From JAGLQA01 sp023135565 (lineage in GTDB: Bacteria > Acidobacteriota > Aminicenantia > UBA2199): a DNA stretch of 64,000 nucleotides. Of this stretch, positions 15,419-23,826 are shown in pieces. The stretch covers positions 1-64,000 of the forward strand of contig DAOWCY010000009.1 of NCBI GenBank assembly GCA_030639305.1, written 5' to 3'. A model generated the notes under the pieces. The model saw nothing but the letters and a program-made list of their open reading frames with translations, was not told the origin of the DNA and ran no database searches. Each line of letters begins with the position of its first letter. Positions within the stretch are counted from its first letter, which is position 1. The position numbers and the translations under genes were made by a program.

Positions 15419-16827
15419 ACACTTTCGATAAATTTCTTAAAAAACCCGAGTCTCCCGGCCTGGAAGTTAAGCAAGGGAGATTTGAGAAATTTAATTTAAA
15501 AGAAAATCCATTTCTACCCGAATCCTTTGTCAATAAGGATTCTACGGATAATAGGATAAATGGAAGCATATTCGAGGCAGAAATAAGGAAAAAGGAATTC
15601 AAGACCATAAAAGACAATTTTTTAAAAAACCCGCAGGGCGATCCCGGGCATCTGCGCATGGGGTTTATTATAGATACATCTTATGTGGGCAGGGGAAACG
15701 GGAAATCCGCTTTTTTGATCAATCTTTACCGGGAGATAGATAAGGAGTATTGCTTAGATATATCGAATAATGTGAACAAATGTTTTCCTGTTTATTTATC
15801 GCCTGAACCTGGAGGCAGGACCAAAACATTCTCCAGGTTCGTCGATTTACTGTTCAACGCTATCATGGAATCGGGGGTAATAAATAATTGCCTGGCAATT
15901 ATAAGGCTGAAAGCGTTAATGTCGATTGTCCCGAATTTAAAACCGGCAGAGGAATTTAAAGATGAAGATGACCTGGTGCAGAAAATGAACTCCCCGGGTT
16001 GGCTGGGAGAAAAGAGAATAGATATTAATAAATTTAATCGTGAAACCTCAAAAAATCAATTTCTTGGGGGGCTGCCCCGGGAGTTCCCACTCTTTAAAGC
16101 AGCCGGGATGTTAACTGAAAAATTGTCTACACAGGAAAGCTTTAAAGAATATTACGTCGAACTCAAAAAGGGGCAGGAAAAATTAGAATTCATGTTCTCT
16201 CACATGGTTCATTTTTTTAGAGCAGCCGATTTTAACGGTGCGTTTGTCCTTGTTGACGATTTTGAACGAATCCCCGATTTCCAGAGTGCCCGTCAAAAAA
16301 GAGATTTCGCCGCGGAATTGCGAAATTGCCTATATGACGGCTTTTTCACCAATACGAAGCTGGGATTTTATAATTTTATTCTTGTGCTGCATGCGGGAGT
16401 TACACGATTGATCCAGGACGCTTGGTCCGAATCAGGTATGGAAAACAGGGTCCCCCTGACATCACCCCAGGTAACTCCCGGGCATATTATCCCCTTTGAG
16501 AAACTAAAACCGGGACATGCTGTTCTACTTTTAAAAAGGTATCTTAGAGAATATCGAATAGATAGCCAAAAGGGGAACGAGTTATCTCCTTTCACAGAAA
16601 AAGCAGTTAATAAGATTGCTGAAATTTCGGAATTGAATGCCGCTAAAATTTTGAAATCCGCCTACTATTTACTCGATAGGGCAGCGGATGACGATGATAT
16701 ACAGGTGATTGATGAACCATTCGTAGAAAAAATGAATGAGAGAGGTATGTTTGATCCAAACTCAAAAAAAGGTATTGCTTCGGCAGAAACAACTGATTTA
16801 GAGAAAAAAGCAAAAGGGGAACAATAA
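15415..16827 (+). CDS. P-loop NTPase (AAA/ORC-like) of the four-gene operon
   Basis: Residues 27-33 read NLKENPF, the short motif that often opens ExeA/ORC-like AAA ATPases. The Walker A is GRGNGKSAF (G92-K97-S98). The Walker B is AFVLVDDFER (D281, D282, E284), about 180 residues later because of a long insert. The C-terminal ~120 residues look like the helical lid (FTEKAVNKIAEISELNAAKIL). There is no signal or membrane segment, so it is cytoplasmic. It probably works as an NTP-driven switch for the partner proteins of the operon. The 470-residue length and long A-B spacing do not match any family I can name confidently. Confidence 0.8.
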   Translation: MNTFDKFLKKPESPGLEVKQGRFEKFNLKENPFLPESFVNKDSTDNRINGSIFEAEIRKKEFKTIKDNFLKNPQGDPGHLRMGFIIDTSYVGRGNGKSAFLINLYREIDKEYCLDISNNVNKCFPVYLSPEPGGRTKTFSRFVDLLFNAIMESGVINNCLAIIRLKALMSIVPNLKPAEEFKDEDDLVQKMNSPGWLGEKRIDINKFNRETSKNQFLGGLPREFPLFKAAGMLTEKLSTQESFKEYYVELKKGQEKLEFMFSHMVHFFRAADFNGAFVLVDDFERIPDFQSARQKRDFAAELRNCLYDGFFTNTKLGFYNFILVLHAGVTRLIQDAWSESGMENRVPLTSPQVTPGHIIPFEKLKPGHAVLLLKRYLREYRIDSQKGNELSPFTEKAVNKIAEISELNAAKILKSAYYLLDRAADDDDIQVIDEPFVEKMNERGMFDPNSKKGIASAETTDLEKKAKGEQ

Positions 16828-16831
16828 AATT

Positions 16832-17209
16832 ATGTCGTATTGCCTGGATAGGAAAGAATTAGAAGAGTTAATCGCGGCGAAGATAGATGGAAAACCTGCG
16901 CTGGAACAGGAGAATCGCACACTGGCCTTAAGGGTGGAGAATGCCGGAAACTGGGATGACCAATTAATTGCTTTGACCTATTTTTTATCCAAAATATTTG
17001 AGAAGAAATCAAAAAGCGGTACTTCTTACGAAAAATTGTTAAAAGATTTAGAAAAAATATGGCTGCTTGAAAATGACATGTTGTTGGAATTCGAGGTGTT
17101 TGCAGAAGGTTTCATCAAAAACCTGTTACATGGCGAGAGAGAACCGGGAACGACTTTAGAGGACGAACTAATCCGGTGTCGGGATAAACAAGGCAGGTAT
17201 CGACAGTGA
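16832..17209 (+). CDS. small acidic helical protein of the ATPase/PIN operon
   Basis: This 125-residue, almost all-helical protein is not recognised. It has a charged N-terminus (CLDRKELEELIAAKI) and amphipathic helices. ATG 16832 comes 4 nt after the stop of the ATPase, with AAGGGGAA upstream. Its last codon overlaps the GTG start of the PIN gene (17206-17209). Its position directly before a PIN nuclease and its size are what one expects of an adaptor or antitoxin-like partner, but no DNA-binding fold can be seen. Confidence 0.7.
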   Translation: MSYCLDRKELEELIAAKIDGKPALEQENRTLALRVENAGNWDDQLIALTYFLSKIFEKKSKSGTSYEKLLKDLEKIWLLENDMLLEFEVFAEGFIKNLLHGEREPGTTLEDELIRCRDKQGRYRQ

Positions 17210-17649
17210 AAAAAAGCTATGTAGTAGATACCACGTCCCTGATTTCTTATTTTGGTGAAGTTTTTTCCAGACCGCGCCAAATATCACATAACGCTTTACA
17301 CATTATAGATAAAGCGTTCAAAGATCATGATTCGATTAATTTGAGTATCCCCAGTATTGTTTTCGTCGAAATTTTCGAAAAGTGGTTCAAAGACGAAGAA
17401 ACCTCAGCAAAAATAAGAAGTGAAATTATGACCCCCATTTATGCTGCCCCGAATATTGAAATAAAGCCGTTAGATAAAGAGGTTCTTGAGAATTTTCTAA
17501 AAATACGGGACTCACGCATAAAATTCGATAATCATGATAAGATCATCCTGGCTTCCTCGATGATGCTGCAATGGCCTCTCATCACGTCCGACTCCAAAAT
17601 AATCAAATATAACAAAAGGCACAGGGTTGTTCCGGATATTATAAGTTGA
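17206..17649 (+). CDS. PIN-domain ribonuclease, last gene of the operon
   Basis: The 147-residue protein carries the four PIN acidic positions: D8 in YVVDTT, E55 in IVFVEIF, D111 in FDNHDKIILAS and D129 in ITSDSK. The family cleaves RNA using metal ions and is best known as VapC toxins, but also occurs as effector in other systems. The start is GTG at 17206 in a GTGA overlap with the preceding gene. Unlike VapC operons, no VapB-like antitoxin precedes it; its partners are an ATPase and two unknown proteins, so it may be the effector of an NTP-gated module. Confidence 0.85.
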   Translation: MKKSYVVDTTSLISYFGEVFSRPRQISHNALHIIDKAFKDHDSINLSIPSIVFVEIFEKWFKDEETSAKIRSEIMTPIYAAPNIEIKPLDKEVLENFLKIRDSRIKFDNHDKIILASSMMLQWPLITSDSKIIKYNKRHRVVPDIIS

Positions 17650-18123
17650 TACAGCATACACAGGAGTGCACATCTTTCTATAAAAACGAAGAAAAAGAAG
17701 CAGCCACTATTTGGCAGTCCATCATCACTCATCATTCCATAATTCCGCCCCCGGGGGCTGGCGGCAAATTATTTCGTAAGTAAAAAACATGCTAAATAGA
17801 AAACGCAATAATCACCAACAAAAGAATCAATAAGGGTATTAATATAAGCAAAAGCGTCCGCTTGCGATTTTCTTCTAAAGACGCATCCCCTCCGGGTGCT
17901 TTAAAAAAATCCACCGCCCTGCCCGCGGAATCTTTTAAGGTCTTGAAAATTCCGGCGCTGCTTATATTCTTTAAGCTCTCTCCTATCTTTATTTTTTTTG
18001 AAAATGTGCACGGTGCATGACTTTATGACTTTTTTAATTTGTTTTTAGGATAAAACGAAAAAAAAGTAAAAAAGTAAAGCACCGACCCCAAAATTCAAAA
18101 TTCTTACCAAAAGCGGGCTGGTC
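17650..18123. other. spacer with a start-less small membrane-protein frame
   Basis: Apart from the frame at 17792-17986 on the minus strand and a short GCCCCCGGGGGC palindrome at about 17750, nothing is recognised in this gap. Confidence 0.4.
17792..17986 (-). pseudogene. small tail-anchored protein remnant without a start codon
   Basis: The minus-strand frame reads IGESLKNISSAGIFKTLKD..., a short charged segment (EENRKR) and then an unbroken run of Leu/Ile/Val ending in AFSI and TAG. This is a convincing C-terminal membrane anchor. No ATG, GTG or TTG with a Shine-Dalgarno lies in frame before the upstream stop. It may therefore be the tail of a decayed gene. Confidence 0.45.
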
Positions 18124-18636
18124 TTGTGGAGAAACATCAAAGTGTGCCAAAATTATTTAGCGGCCTGGCGCAGTGTGAAACCGGGAATATTCGCCAGGCT
18201 CGAAAAAATAATATCTTCTTTTCGCCGGAAAAATCCGGCAGAAAATATTAAATTATATTTTACCGGACACAGCCTGGGCGCTGCTTTAGCCACATTGGCT
18301 GCCTTCGATACCCGGCGCACCCGGTTTTTCAAGAAGTGCAAGCCCGGCCTTTACACTTTCGGCGGCTCTTATATTGGGAACAAATCTTTTGCAAAGAGCT
18401 TTAACGCCCTGGCCAAAAGTTTTTCTTGCAAACATTACTTAGACCCAAATGATTCGTTTGTCCGCAGGATCAACGATTATTTAAATCTTATGGTTAAAGG
18501 GAGTCCCTACTGCCCGGTAGCAGGGCAGGTCATGCTGCCTGCAGGTAAAGGACACGAAATTCGCAATTATATGAACCTTTTGGACCCGGCGAAACAGCGC
18601 CGGCAGCCATCACACAACGACAAAAAAATTAGTTAA
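18124..18636 (+). pseudogene. class 3 lipase, N-terminally truncated
   Basis: The open frame (TTG at 18124; no stop back to about 18070) encodes the catalytic half of a lipase_3/Mbeg-like protein. It has TGHSLGAALATLAA with the nucleophile Ser, LDPNDSFVRRI with the likely Asp and GHEIRNYMNLL with the likely His. The usual N-terminal ~100 residues are absent and no Shine-Dalgarno is visible, so it is probably a truncated gene. All three catalytic residues survive, so activity cannot be excluded if it is translated. Confidence 0.6.
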
Positions 18637-18783
18637 TAATTATAGATTAAAACTTAGTTCGCTGCGCGGTAAAAGAATAGTTTTTGGACAGTGGTGAAGA
18701 GACCTGCCCCGGCAATTTTTCGGGGAGGCCTGCCGGATTTTCGGGGTTCGCTGTTCGATATTCATCTCCTGGTAACTGTACTG

Positions 18784-18795
18784 TTAACTGGTTAA
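18784..18795. promoter_or_regulatory. TTAAC-TG-GTTAA dyad, probable activator site (UAS)
   Basis: A perfect 5-bp dyad with a 2-bp spacer lies about 130 bp upstream of the sigma-54 promoter, the normal distance for an enhancer-binding activator. The surrounding 21 bp match 18 of 21 positions (reverse complement) of 22529-22549 upstream of the FHA/sigma-54 activator gene. Confidence 0.65.
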
Positions 18796-18927
18796 TAGTT
18801 ACTTGCGCACCAGGCAAACCGGCACATTCGAAAAAGAACAAAAGGCGAACAATGGCTCCACTCGTTTACTCTTGATAATACTGCATTTTTCGTAAAAGTG
18901 AATTATTTCCCCCGCTTTTAGCACTCC

Positions 18928-18943
18928 TGGCAGCAAAATTGCT
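18928..18943 (+). promoter_or_regulatory. sigma-54 (-24/-12) promoter
   Basis: TGGCAGCAAAATTGCT has the invariant GG and GC exactly 12 bp apart, as in the consensus TGGCAC-N5-TTGC. It lies 75 bp before the start of the S74-tail protein. A sigma-54 activator gene lies just beyond, in convergent orientation. Confidence 0.75.
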
Positions 18944-19017
18944 ACTCTTATCTATGATGAACAAACATAACGTAATTAAACTGGATAAAAAGATTTAACC
19001 ACAAGGAGGAAAAATCT

Positions 19018-20550
19018 ATGATTAAAAAAAGAAGGTTTTTAGCAGCATTTGCTGCTGTAGTTTTTGTCTTGTCTTTTACAGGAATGGCCGCGGCCTCTCA
19101 AGTGGCCGACGTTAGTGTCGGCGCTTTCGGCATCCACCTGCAGCCCAGGGTGAATTATGACAAAATGATTCTCGCAGTTTCCTGTCCCGACGGCCAGGTT
19201 TTTCACAAAACCTTTGCTTCCGGTTCCGCTCCCTATCTCGGTCTATCCGACAACGGCGGGAAATTTATCGACGGCATTTATAATTATGAACTGCGCGTGA
19301 TCCCGAATGTGGAAAAGAGAGCAAGGAATGCCGGGGAAACGAGAGTACCGCAAAAAGCCATGCTCCAGTCCGGCGCTTTTACCGTCCAGGGCGGCAGCAT
19401 CCTCTCCCGCACAGCCGCGGAAACGACTCCCGACAGACCCCAGGATGTGCTGCACTATGACGACGTCATTATCACCGGCAGTCTCTGCGTCGGTTTCGAC
19501 TGCGCCAATGGGGAAGCATTCGGTTACGATACCGTCAAATTAAAAGAAAACAACCTGCGCCTCTACTTCGAGGACACCAGCATCGGCACCTTTCCCAGCG
19601 GCGACTGGAGGATCAGGATTAACGATACCACCAGCGGCGGTGCTTCCTATTTTGCCGTGGAAGATGCCACCAATGGCAGGACACCCTTCAAGATCGAAAC
19701 CGGGGCTCCCTCTAATTCTCTTTATGTAGAGGATTACGGCAGGGTCGGTCTGGGTACTTCCATTCCTTACGTTGAACTGCACATAGTGGACGGCGACTCC
19801 CCCACCATCAGGTTGGACCAGGACGGCTCCAGCGGTTGGACTGCCCAGAGATGGGACTTATGCGGTAATGAAACCAACTTCTTTATCAGGGACGTCACCA
19901 ACGGTTCCAAGCTGTGCTTCAGGATCCAGCCCAATACCCCCTCCAGCACCCTGTGCTTGAAGGCCGACGGTAAAGTCGGCATCGGCACCTGGTCACCCGC
20001 ATATGCCATGGAATTAGAGAAGACAGGGGAAGATGCTGTTTTCGGTATCGACCGTACCGACGGCGCCACCGGTAAAGTTGCCGCCGGCACCAACGGCGTG
20101 CAAATCGGAGCAGTCAGCAACCACAAAGTGCATTTCGTAGTAAACAACGCCACCAAAGTGTTGACAGTGGATATCGATGGCGATGTAGGTATCGGTCAAT
20201 CCGCACCTACTTATCCGCTGCACATGGCAAGCGGCGCTCGCTGTACCGTGGGCGGCGTGTGGACCGATGCATCCAGCAGGGAATATAAAGAAAACATCAC
20301 CGAGCTTAATTTAAACGAAGCCATGGATGCGTTACAGGATCTCAATCCTGTCAAATACAATTACAAGACAGATAAAGAAGAAAACTGCCTGGGTTTTATC
20401 GCTGAAGATGTGCCCGAACTGGTATCCTCCAAAGACAGGAAGGGTATGGCTCCCATGGACGTGGTGGCAGTATTAACCAAAGTGGTGCAGGAACAGCAGA
20501 AAACTATTGACGAACTGAAGAAAGAAGTGTCTGAACTGAAGAAAAAATAA
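19018..20550 (+). CDS. exported protein with C-terminal endosialidase-type chaperone (peptidase S74) domain
   Basis: A signal peptide ending near AAA precedes about 400 residues of repetitive beta-rich sequence. This includes GRVGLGTSIP and GKVGIGTWSPAY motifs, the xVGIGTxxP repeat typical of fibre and shaft proteins. Residues ~420-500 form an S74 intramolecular chaperone domain (SREYKENITELN, then NPVKYNY, then LGFIAEDVPELV), and the protein ends in a short coiled coil (QQKTIDELKKEVSELKKK). In phage tail spikes this domain trimerises and is cleaved off; here it suggests a trimeric surface fibre. A good AAGGAGG precedes ATG 19018. Expression probably depends on sigma-54. Confidence 0.85.
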   Translation: MIKKRRFLAAFAAVVFVLSFTGMAAASQVADVSVGAFGIHLQPRVNYDKMILAVSCPDGQVFHKTFASGSAPYLGLSDNGGKFIDGIYNYELRVIPNVEKRARNAGETRVPQKAMLQSGAFTVQGGSILSRTAAETTPDRPQDVLHYDDVIITGSLCVGFDCANGEAFGYDTVKLKENNLRLYFEDTSIGTFPSGDWRIRINDTTSGGASYFAVEDATNGRTPFKIETGAPSNSLYVEDYGRVGLGTSIPYVELHIVDGDSPTIRLDQDGSSGWTAQRWDLCGNETNFFIRDVTNGSKLCFRIQPNTPSSTLCLKADGKVGIGTWSPAYAMELEKTGEDAVFGIDRTDGATGKVAAGTNGVQIGAVSNHKVHFVVNNATKVLTVDIDGDVGIGQSAPTYPLHMASGARCTVGGVWTDASSREYKENITELNLNEAMDALQDLNPVKYNYKTDKEENCLGFIAEDVPELVSSKDRKGMAPMDVVAVLTKVVQEQQKTIDELKKEVSELKKK

Positions 20551-20627
20551 CCGGTAAAAATAAATAATTTGACACTAAAAACAAACAATCCCTAAATAGC
20601 AGGGAAGCGATAGCTATAGAGTATACA

Positions 20628-20673
20628 GGATGCCCGGAAACGGCCCCAGCCGTTTCCGGGCATCCTTTTTTTT
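20628..20673 (+). terminator. strong rho-independent terminator
   Basis: GGATGCCCGGAAACGGC pairs perfectly with its complement around a short loop and is followed by eight T. It ends the S74-tail gene and abuts the stop codon of the convergent activator gene. Confidence 0.92.
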
Positions 20674-22489
20674 ATGCATGAGGGGGGGTTATTCCCATCT
20701 TTTTCATTTTTTTATGGAGACCGTGATAGGTCATATTCAATGCTTGCGCTGCTTTCGATTTATTCCAATTATGGCTTTTCAACACCTCTGTGATCTCCTC
20801 CCGGCCCGGTTTGCGGTTAAAGACACGGGGCAAAACATCCGGCTGCTCTTTTTTTTCCTTCTTTTCCTTCCTTTCGTAATGATCTTTAATCTTTTCGGAC
20901 AAAATATCGAAATCAACCGTTTCCCCATCGTCGGTCAGGTTGACAATACTGCTGATCTCATTTTCCAACTGCCTGACATTGCCGTTCCAGTCACAATCCA
21001 CCAGCGCTTCGAAAGTTTTCACCGAATAGCCGTTGATAGAGCGGTCCATGCTCCGGCAGAACTTGTTGGTAAAATAATTGATCAAGGGCAGGATATCCTC
21101 TTTCCTGTCCCGCAGCGGCGGAATGGTCAGCACCCGGTGCACCAACCGGTAGTACAGGTCTTCCCTGAACATATCCTTTTTGATGAGTTTCTCCAGGTTC
21201 CGGTTGGTGATAGATATGATCCTCAGATCCACCTTAGTGGGCGTTAAACTGCCCAGGCGGTAGAACTCATGCTCCTGGATAGCCCGCAGCAGTTTGGTTT
21301 GCAAGCTCAAAGGCATATCGCCGATTTCATCCAACACTAAGGTGCCGCCGGAAGCCAATTCTAATTTCCCTTTCTTGGGGTTGTAAGCGCCGGTGAATGC
21401 CCCTTTCTCATAACCGAAAAGTTCCGATTCCAAAAGGTCTTCGGGGATCGCGGCACAGTTAAGGGCCACGAACTTTTCCCGGTCCCGCTTAGAACAGCGG
21501 TGAATCAAACGGGCAAAAAGCTCTTTGCCCGTGCCGCTCTCTCCCTGGATCAAAATAAATATGTCCGAAGCGGCAATTTTCCTGGCCTGCCGGATCAAAT
21601 CCTTCATCTTTTCGCTTTCAGTGATGATGTCTGTCTCGATGTGCTTTTTATCTACTTTTTTTGCCGCCAGATGCTTCTTCTCTTCGATTAACTTATCCAT
21701 CATCTCTATGCCCCGGGACAGGGAAAGCAAAAAGCTTTTTATACTCTTCTTACTGCTTTCCCGGCCTTTCTCCAGCAGGTATACCAGGGCATCGATTTTG
21801 TTGTTTAAATGCAGCGGCTCGGAACAAAAAGCCCTGTCAGCTAAATAGAGCCTCTCCTGGAAAATTTCCGGGTGTTTTGCCAGGATTTTTTTAAGGCGGT
21901 CCAGGGCCTGGTTGTTCCCATTCACCGAAAAGCGGATATTGGCGCTTTTCCCCGCTTCTCCTTTCTCCACTAAAAAGAGCGTACCGAAAAAAGGCACCTG
22001 GCACAGTTTGGACGATAGGTAAGAGGTAAACTCTTCAAAATTCGCAAAACGCAAATCCCACCTGAACATACTCTCTTCGATCTCACTGCTGACGGTCTGG
22101 ATAGAGCGGGTGGTTAAACTTCTACCGGCAGCGGCGGCATCTTTTTTCTTGGCCTCTTTAACAAATTCGGGGCGATATTTTTCCGAAATGGAGAATTCGC
22201 CGGCATCGCCTTTTTTAAGGGTAAAGGTGACGTTGCCTGCGCCAAAGGATTCGCCGATTTTTATCTCCGCTTTTTCCTTTCTTTCATTATTAACGAAAAA
22301 GCCGTTCACCGACCCGGCATCCTGCACCAGGATAGAGTTCTGTTTTACATAGATGTCCACATGTCTCCTGGAGATAAAGTCATCGTCGATGAGAAGATCG
22401 TTACTTTCATCCCGGCCAAGTTTAATATGGGAGCGGTTCAAGGGAAATTTTTTGGCAAAGCCGTCCTGGTTAAACAACAAATATTTCAT
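20672..22489 (-). CDS. FHA-domain sigma-54-dependent transcriptional activator
   Basis: An N-terminal FHA domain (LGRDESNDLLIDDDFISRRHV, then DAGSVNGFFVN) binds phosphothreonine and implies control by a Ser/Thr kinase. A variable middle region (about 120-260) follows. The sigma-54 AAA+ domain has Walker A GESGTGKE and the sigma-54-contacting GAFTGA. A Fis-type HTH lies at the C-terminus (NWNKSKAAQALNMTYHGLHKKMKK). I place the start at ATG 22489, not at the TTG at 22507, because a sigma-70 promoter ends only 6 nt upstream of it. The gene faces the sigma-54-driven S74 gene, and both carry the same dyad. Confidence 0.9.
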   Translation of the reverse strand: MKYLLFNQDGFAKKFPLNRSHIKLGRDESNDLLIDDDFISRRHVDIYVKQNSILVQDAGSVNGFFVNNERKEKAEIKIGESFGAGNVTFTLKKGDAGEFSISEKYRPEFVKEAKKKDAAAAGRSLTTRSIQTVSSEIEESMFRWDLRFANFEEFTSYLSSKLCQVPFFGTLFLVEKGEAGKSANIRFSVNGNNQALDRLKKILAKHPEIFQERLYLADRAFCSEPLHLNNKIDALVYLLEKGRESSKKSIKSFLLSLSRGIEMMDKLIEEKKHLAAKKVDKKHIETDIITESEKMKDLIRQARKIAASDIFILIQGESGTGKELFARLIHRCSKRDREKFVALNCAAIPEDLLESELFGYEKGAFTGAYNPKKGKLELASGGTLVLDEIGDMPLSLQTKLLRAIQEHEFYRLGSLTPTKVDLRIISITNRNLEKLIKKDMFREDLYYRLVHRVLTIPPLRDRKEDILPLINYFTNKFCRSMDRSINGYSVKTFEALVDCDWNGNVRQLENEISSIVNLTDDGETVDFDILSEKIKDHYERKEKKEKKEQPDVLPRVFNRKPGREEITEVLKSHNWNKSKAAQALNMTYHGLHKKMKKMGITPPHA

Positions 22490-22495
22490 GGAGAG

Positions 22496-22524
22496 AGTAT
22501 AAAACAAAGTGTAGTCTTTTGCAA
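22496..22524 (-). promoter_or_regulatory. promoter of the FHA activator, probably leaderless transcript
   Basis: On the minus strand TTGCAA (22519-22524) and TATACT (22496-22501) are 17 nt apart. The ATG begins 6 nt after the -10 box and no Shine-Dalgarno exists, so transcription should start at about the A of ATG. Confidence 0.65.
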
Positions 22525-22535
22525 CCCTGTTACTA

Positions 22536-22547
22536 TTAACAAGTTAA
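22536..22547. promoter_or_regulatory. TTAAC-AA-GTTAA dyad upstream of the activator gene
   Basis: This is the same dyad as at 18784-18795, located 12 nt upstream of the -35 box of the activator's own promoter. It is consistent with autoregulation by the activator. Confidence 0.6.
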
Positions 22548-22696
22548 TATTCGCTCCCGGTTCGCCGCGCTCACATCCAGTGCCAGCCCCAGCTTAAAGG
22601 GAGCAGCTTATCAAAGGGGACGCCTCATTTACCGGCAAAAAAAGGCAAATCCGGCCCTTTTACCCGGCAAAAAAAGGCGATTTCGACTTTTTCCCC

Positions 22697-22930
22697 TTGC
22701 AAAAGCTAAAAATGGGAAAAAGTTCTGAGATCGAGTTTTTGCGGGTTATGGGTGATAGGGTTGTGCCCATCGAGGTGAAATCAGGGCAGCGGACCAGGGC
22801 CAAAAGTCTTTTGTTTTATAGGAGTAAGTATTCGCCGGAATTGTTGATAAAGGTCAGCGCCAATAATTTGCAAAGGGAGGCGGGGCAGTTGTTTAATTAC
22901 CCGCTTTATCTTGCCGTTAAGATCGGCTGA
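22697..22930 (+). pseudogene. C-terminal fragment of a DUF4143 (AAA ATPase-associated) protein
   Basis: The frame contains SEIEFL, then VVPIEVKSGQRTRAKSL, then a final PLYLAVKIG. This is the nuclease-like end of the very common ATP-binding DUF4143 proteins (IEVKSG holds the ExK-like pair). The AAA domain and most of the DUF are missing, so it is a remnant. Confidence 0.65.
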
Positions 22931-23003
22931 TCCCACCGCCGGGGATGGCTCCCCTACCGGGGGAAATCTTTTCTTCCCCGGAATCTTTCCTTATAGGTCA
23001 AAA

Positions 23004-23309
23004 GAACCGTTACTTAGCCCGAAAGAATTGCTGCTTAGCACAAAGAAAACGCTGCTTAGTACCGAAAAACGATTACTTAGTATAGAGGAACCATTACTTT
23101 ACCCATGGGAACGGCTGTTCAGATGCGAGGAACGGTTTTTTAGTTCAGAGTAATCGTTACTTAGTTCCGAGGAATGGTTGCTAAAGTTGTGGAACCGTTA
23201 TTTAGTTCATGGCAGCGGCTGCTGCACTCGTGGAATGGCTATTTAGTCCCGGGTAATGATTCCACGGACCGGGGAACGATTCCACGAATCAAGTAGAAGT
23301 CCCACGAAT
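23004..23309. repeat. degenerate 21-bp tandem repeat (about 14 units)
   Basis: Units of 20-21 bp follow the theme GAACCGTTACTTAGTTCCGAG without spacers, so it is not a CRISPR. The first seven keep a reading frame of heptads such as EPLLSPK, KTLLSTE and KRLLSIE, but no start or homology supports a gene. A second 21-bp array of different sequence lies at 55338-55486. Confidence 0.8.
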
Positions 23310-23420
23310 ATAGCACTATCTGCTGGAGTTGAATTTCGAAATTAACTGCCCTCCTATCTTTTGCTGCCACATTTGAAGATTTCCACCACTGGGAAAGCAG
23401 GCAGAGTGACCCAATAATTA

Positions 23421-23657
23421 TCACCACGTTTCAGATTCGGCAATGCCATCTCCTACAGTTACATTCCAATCTTCCATTTCTTTATTGAGATTTTCATCTT
23501 TCTCGACTTCACATGCGCAGCGATATAAAGCTTCTTCCCTGCGCTCGATCTCCTTTTCGATAAGTTCCGAAAACACTTTACTTCTTTTCCCAGGAGGGAT
23601 AAGACCTTTCAGGCGTATAAACAAATCATTCGGCACGCAAATAACAATTTTTTGCAT
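23421..23657 (-). CDS. orphan antitoxin-like protein (ribbon-helix-helix type)
   Basis: The 78-residue protein starts MQKIVICVPNDLFIRL, a beta strand plus helix like RHH repressors, then SKVFSELIEKEIERREEAL. Its acidic tail (EDWNVTVGDGIAESETW) is typical of MazE/RelB-type antitoxins. AAGGG lies upstream of ATG 23657. The toxin expected downstream is absent: 23239-23420 has short frames, one reading DNYWVTLPAFP, faintly like the start of a MazF-type toxin, broken after about 20 codons. The partner is probably decayed. Confidence 0.6.
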   Translation of the reverse strand: MQKIVICVPNDLFIRLKGLIPPGKRSKVFSELIEKEIERREEALYRCACEVEKDENLNKEMEDWNVTVGDGIAESETW

Positions 23658-23826
23658 TTTGAACCCTTACGGCACACATATATAATGTCATATGCTATAG
23701 CCAAAACCATTTTTTGTCAAGTATTAAATTAATTTTCCGGTTCTTTCGATGCCCGGAAGTGTCGAGTCAAGTGTTTAGAGGAATCCCTATGTGTTTTGCA
23801 GGAAGAATACGATCTCGAAAAGAAAT

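Larger units (their letters stand above)
18637..19017. other. long regulatory leader of the 19018 gene
   Basis: This gap has no gene. It holds the dyad operator at 18784-18795 and the sigma-54 promoter at 18928-18943, described separately, and a GC-rich stretch at about 18700-18750 with no recognised content. Confidence 0.6.

Noticed and set aside
20630..21247. 205-residue plus-strand frame opposite the sigma-54 activator
   Set aside because: It is antisense to the conserved AAA+ and Fis domains and begins inside the terminator.
22911..23153. 80-residue heptad-repeat protein
   Set aside because: It is the translation of the 21-bp tandem repeat; there is no Shine-Dalgarno, homology or codon pattern supporting a gene.
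23004..23309. Possible CRISPR array
   Set aside because: The units are contiguous 21-mers with no unique spacers and strong degeneracy; no cas genes are present.
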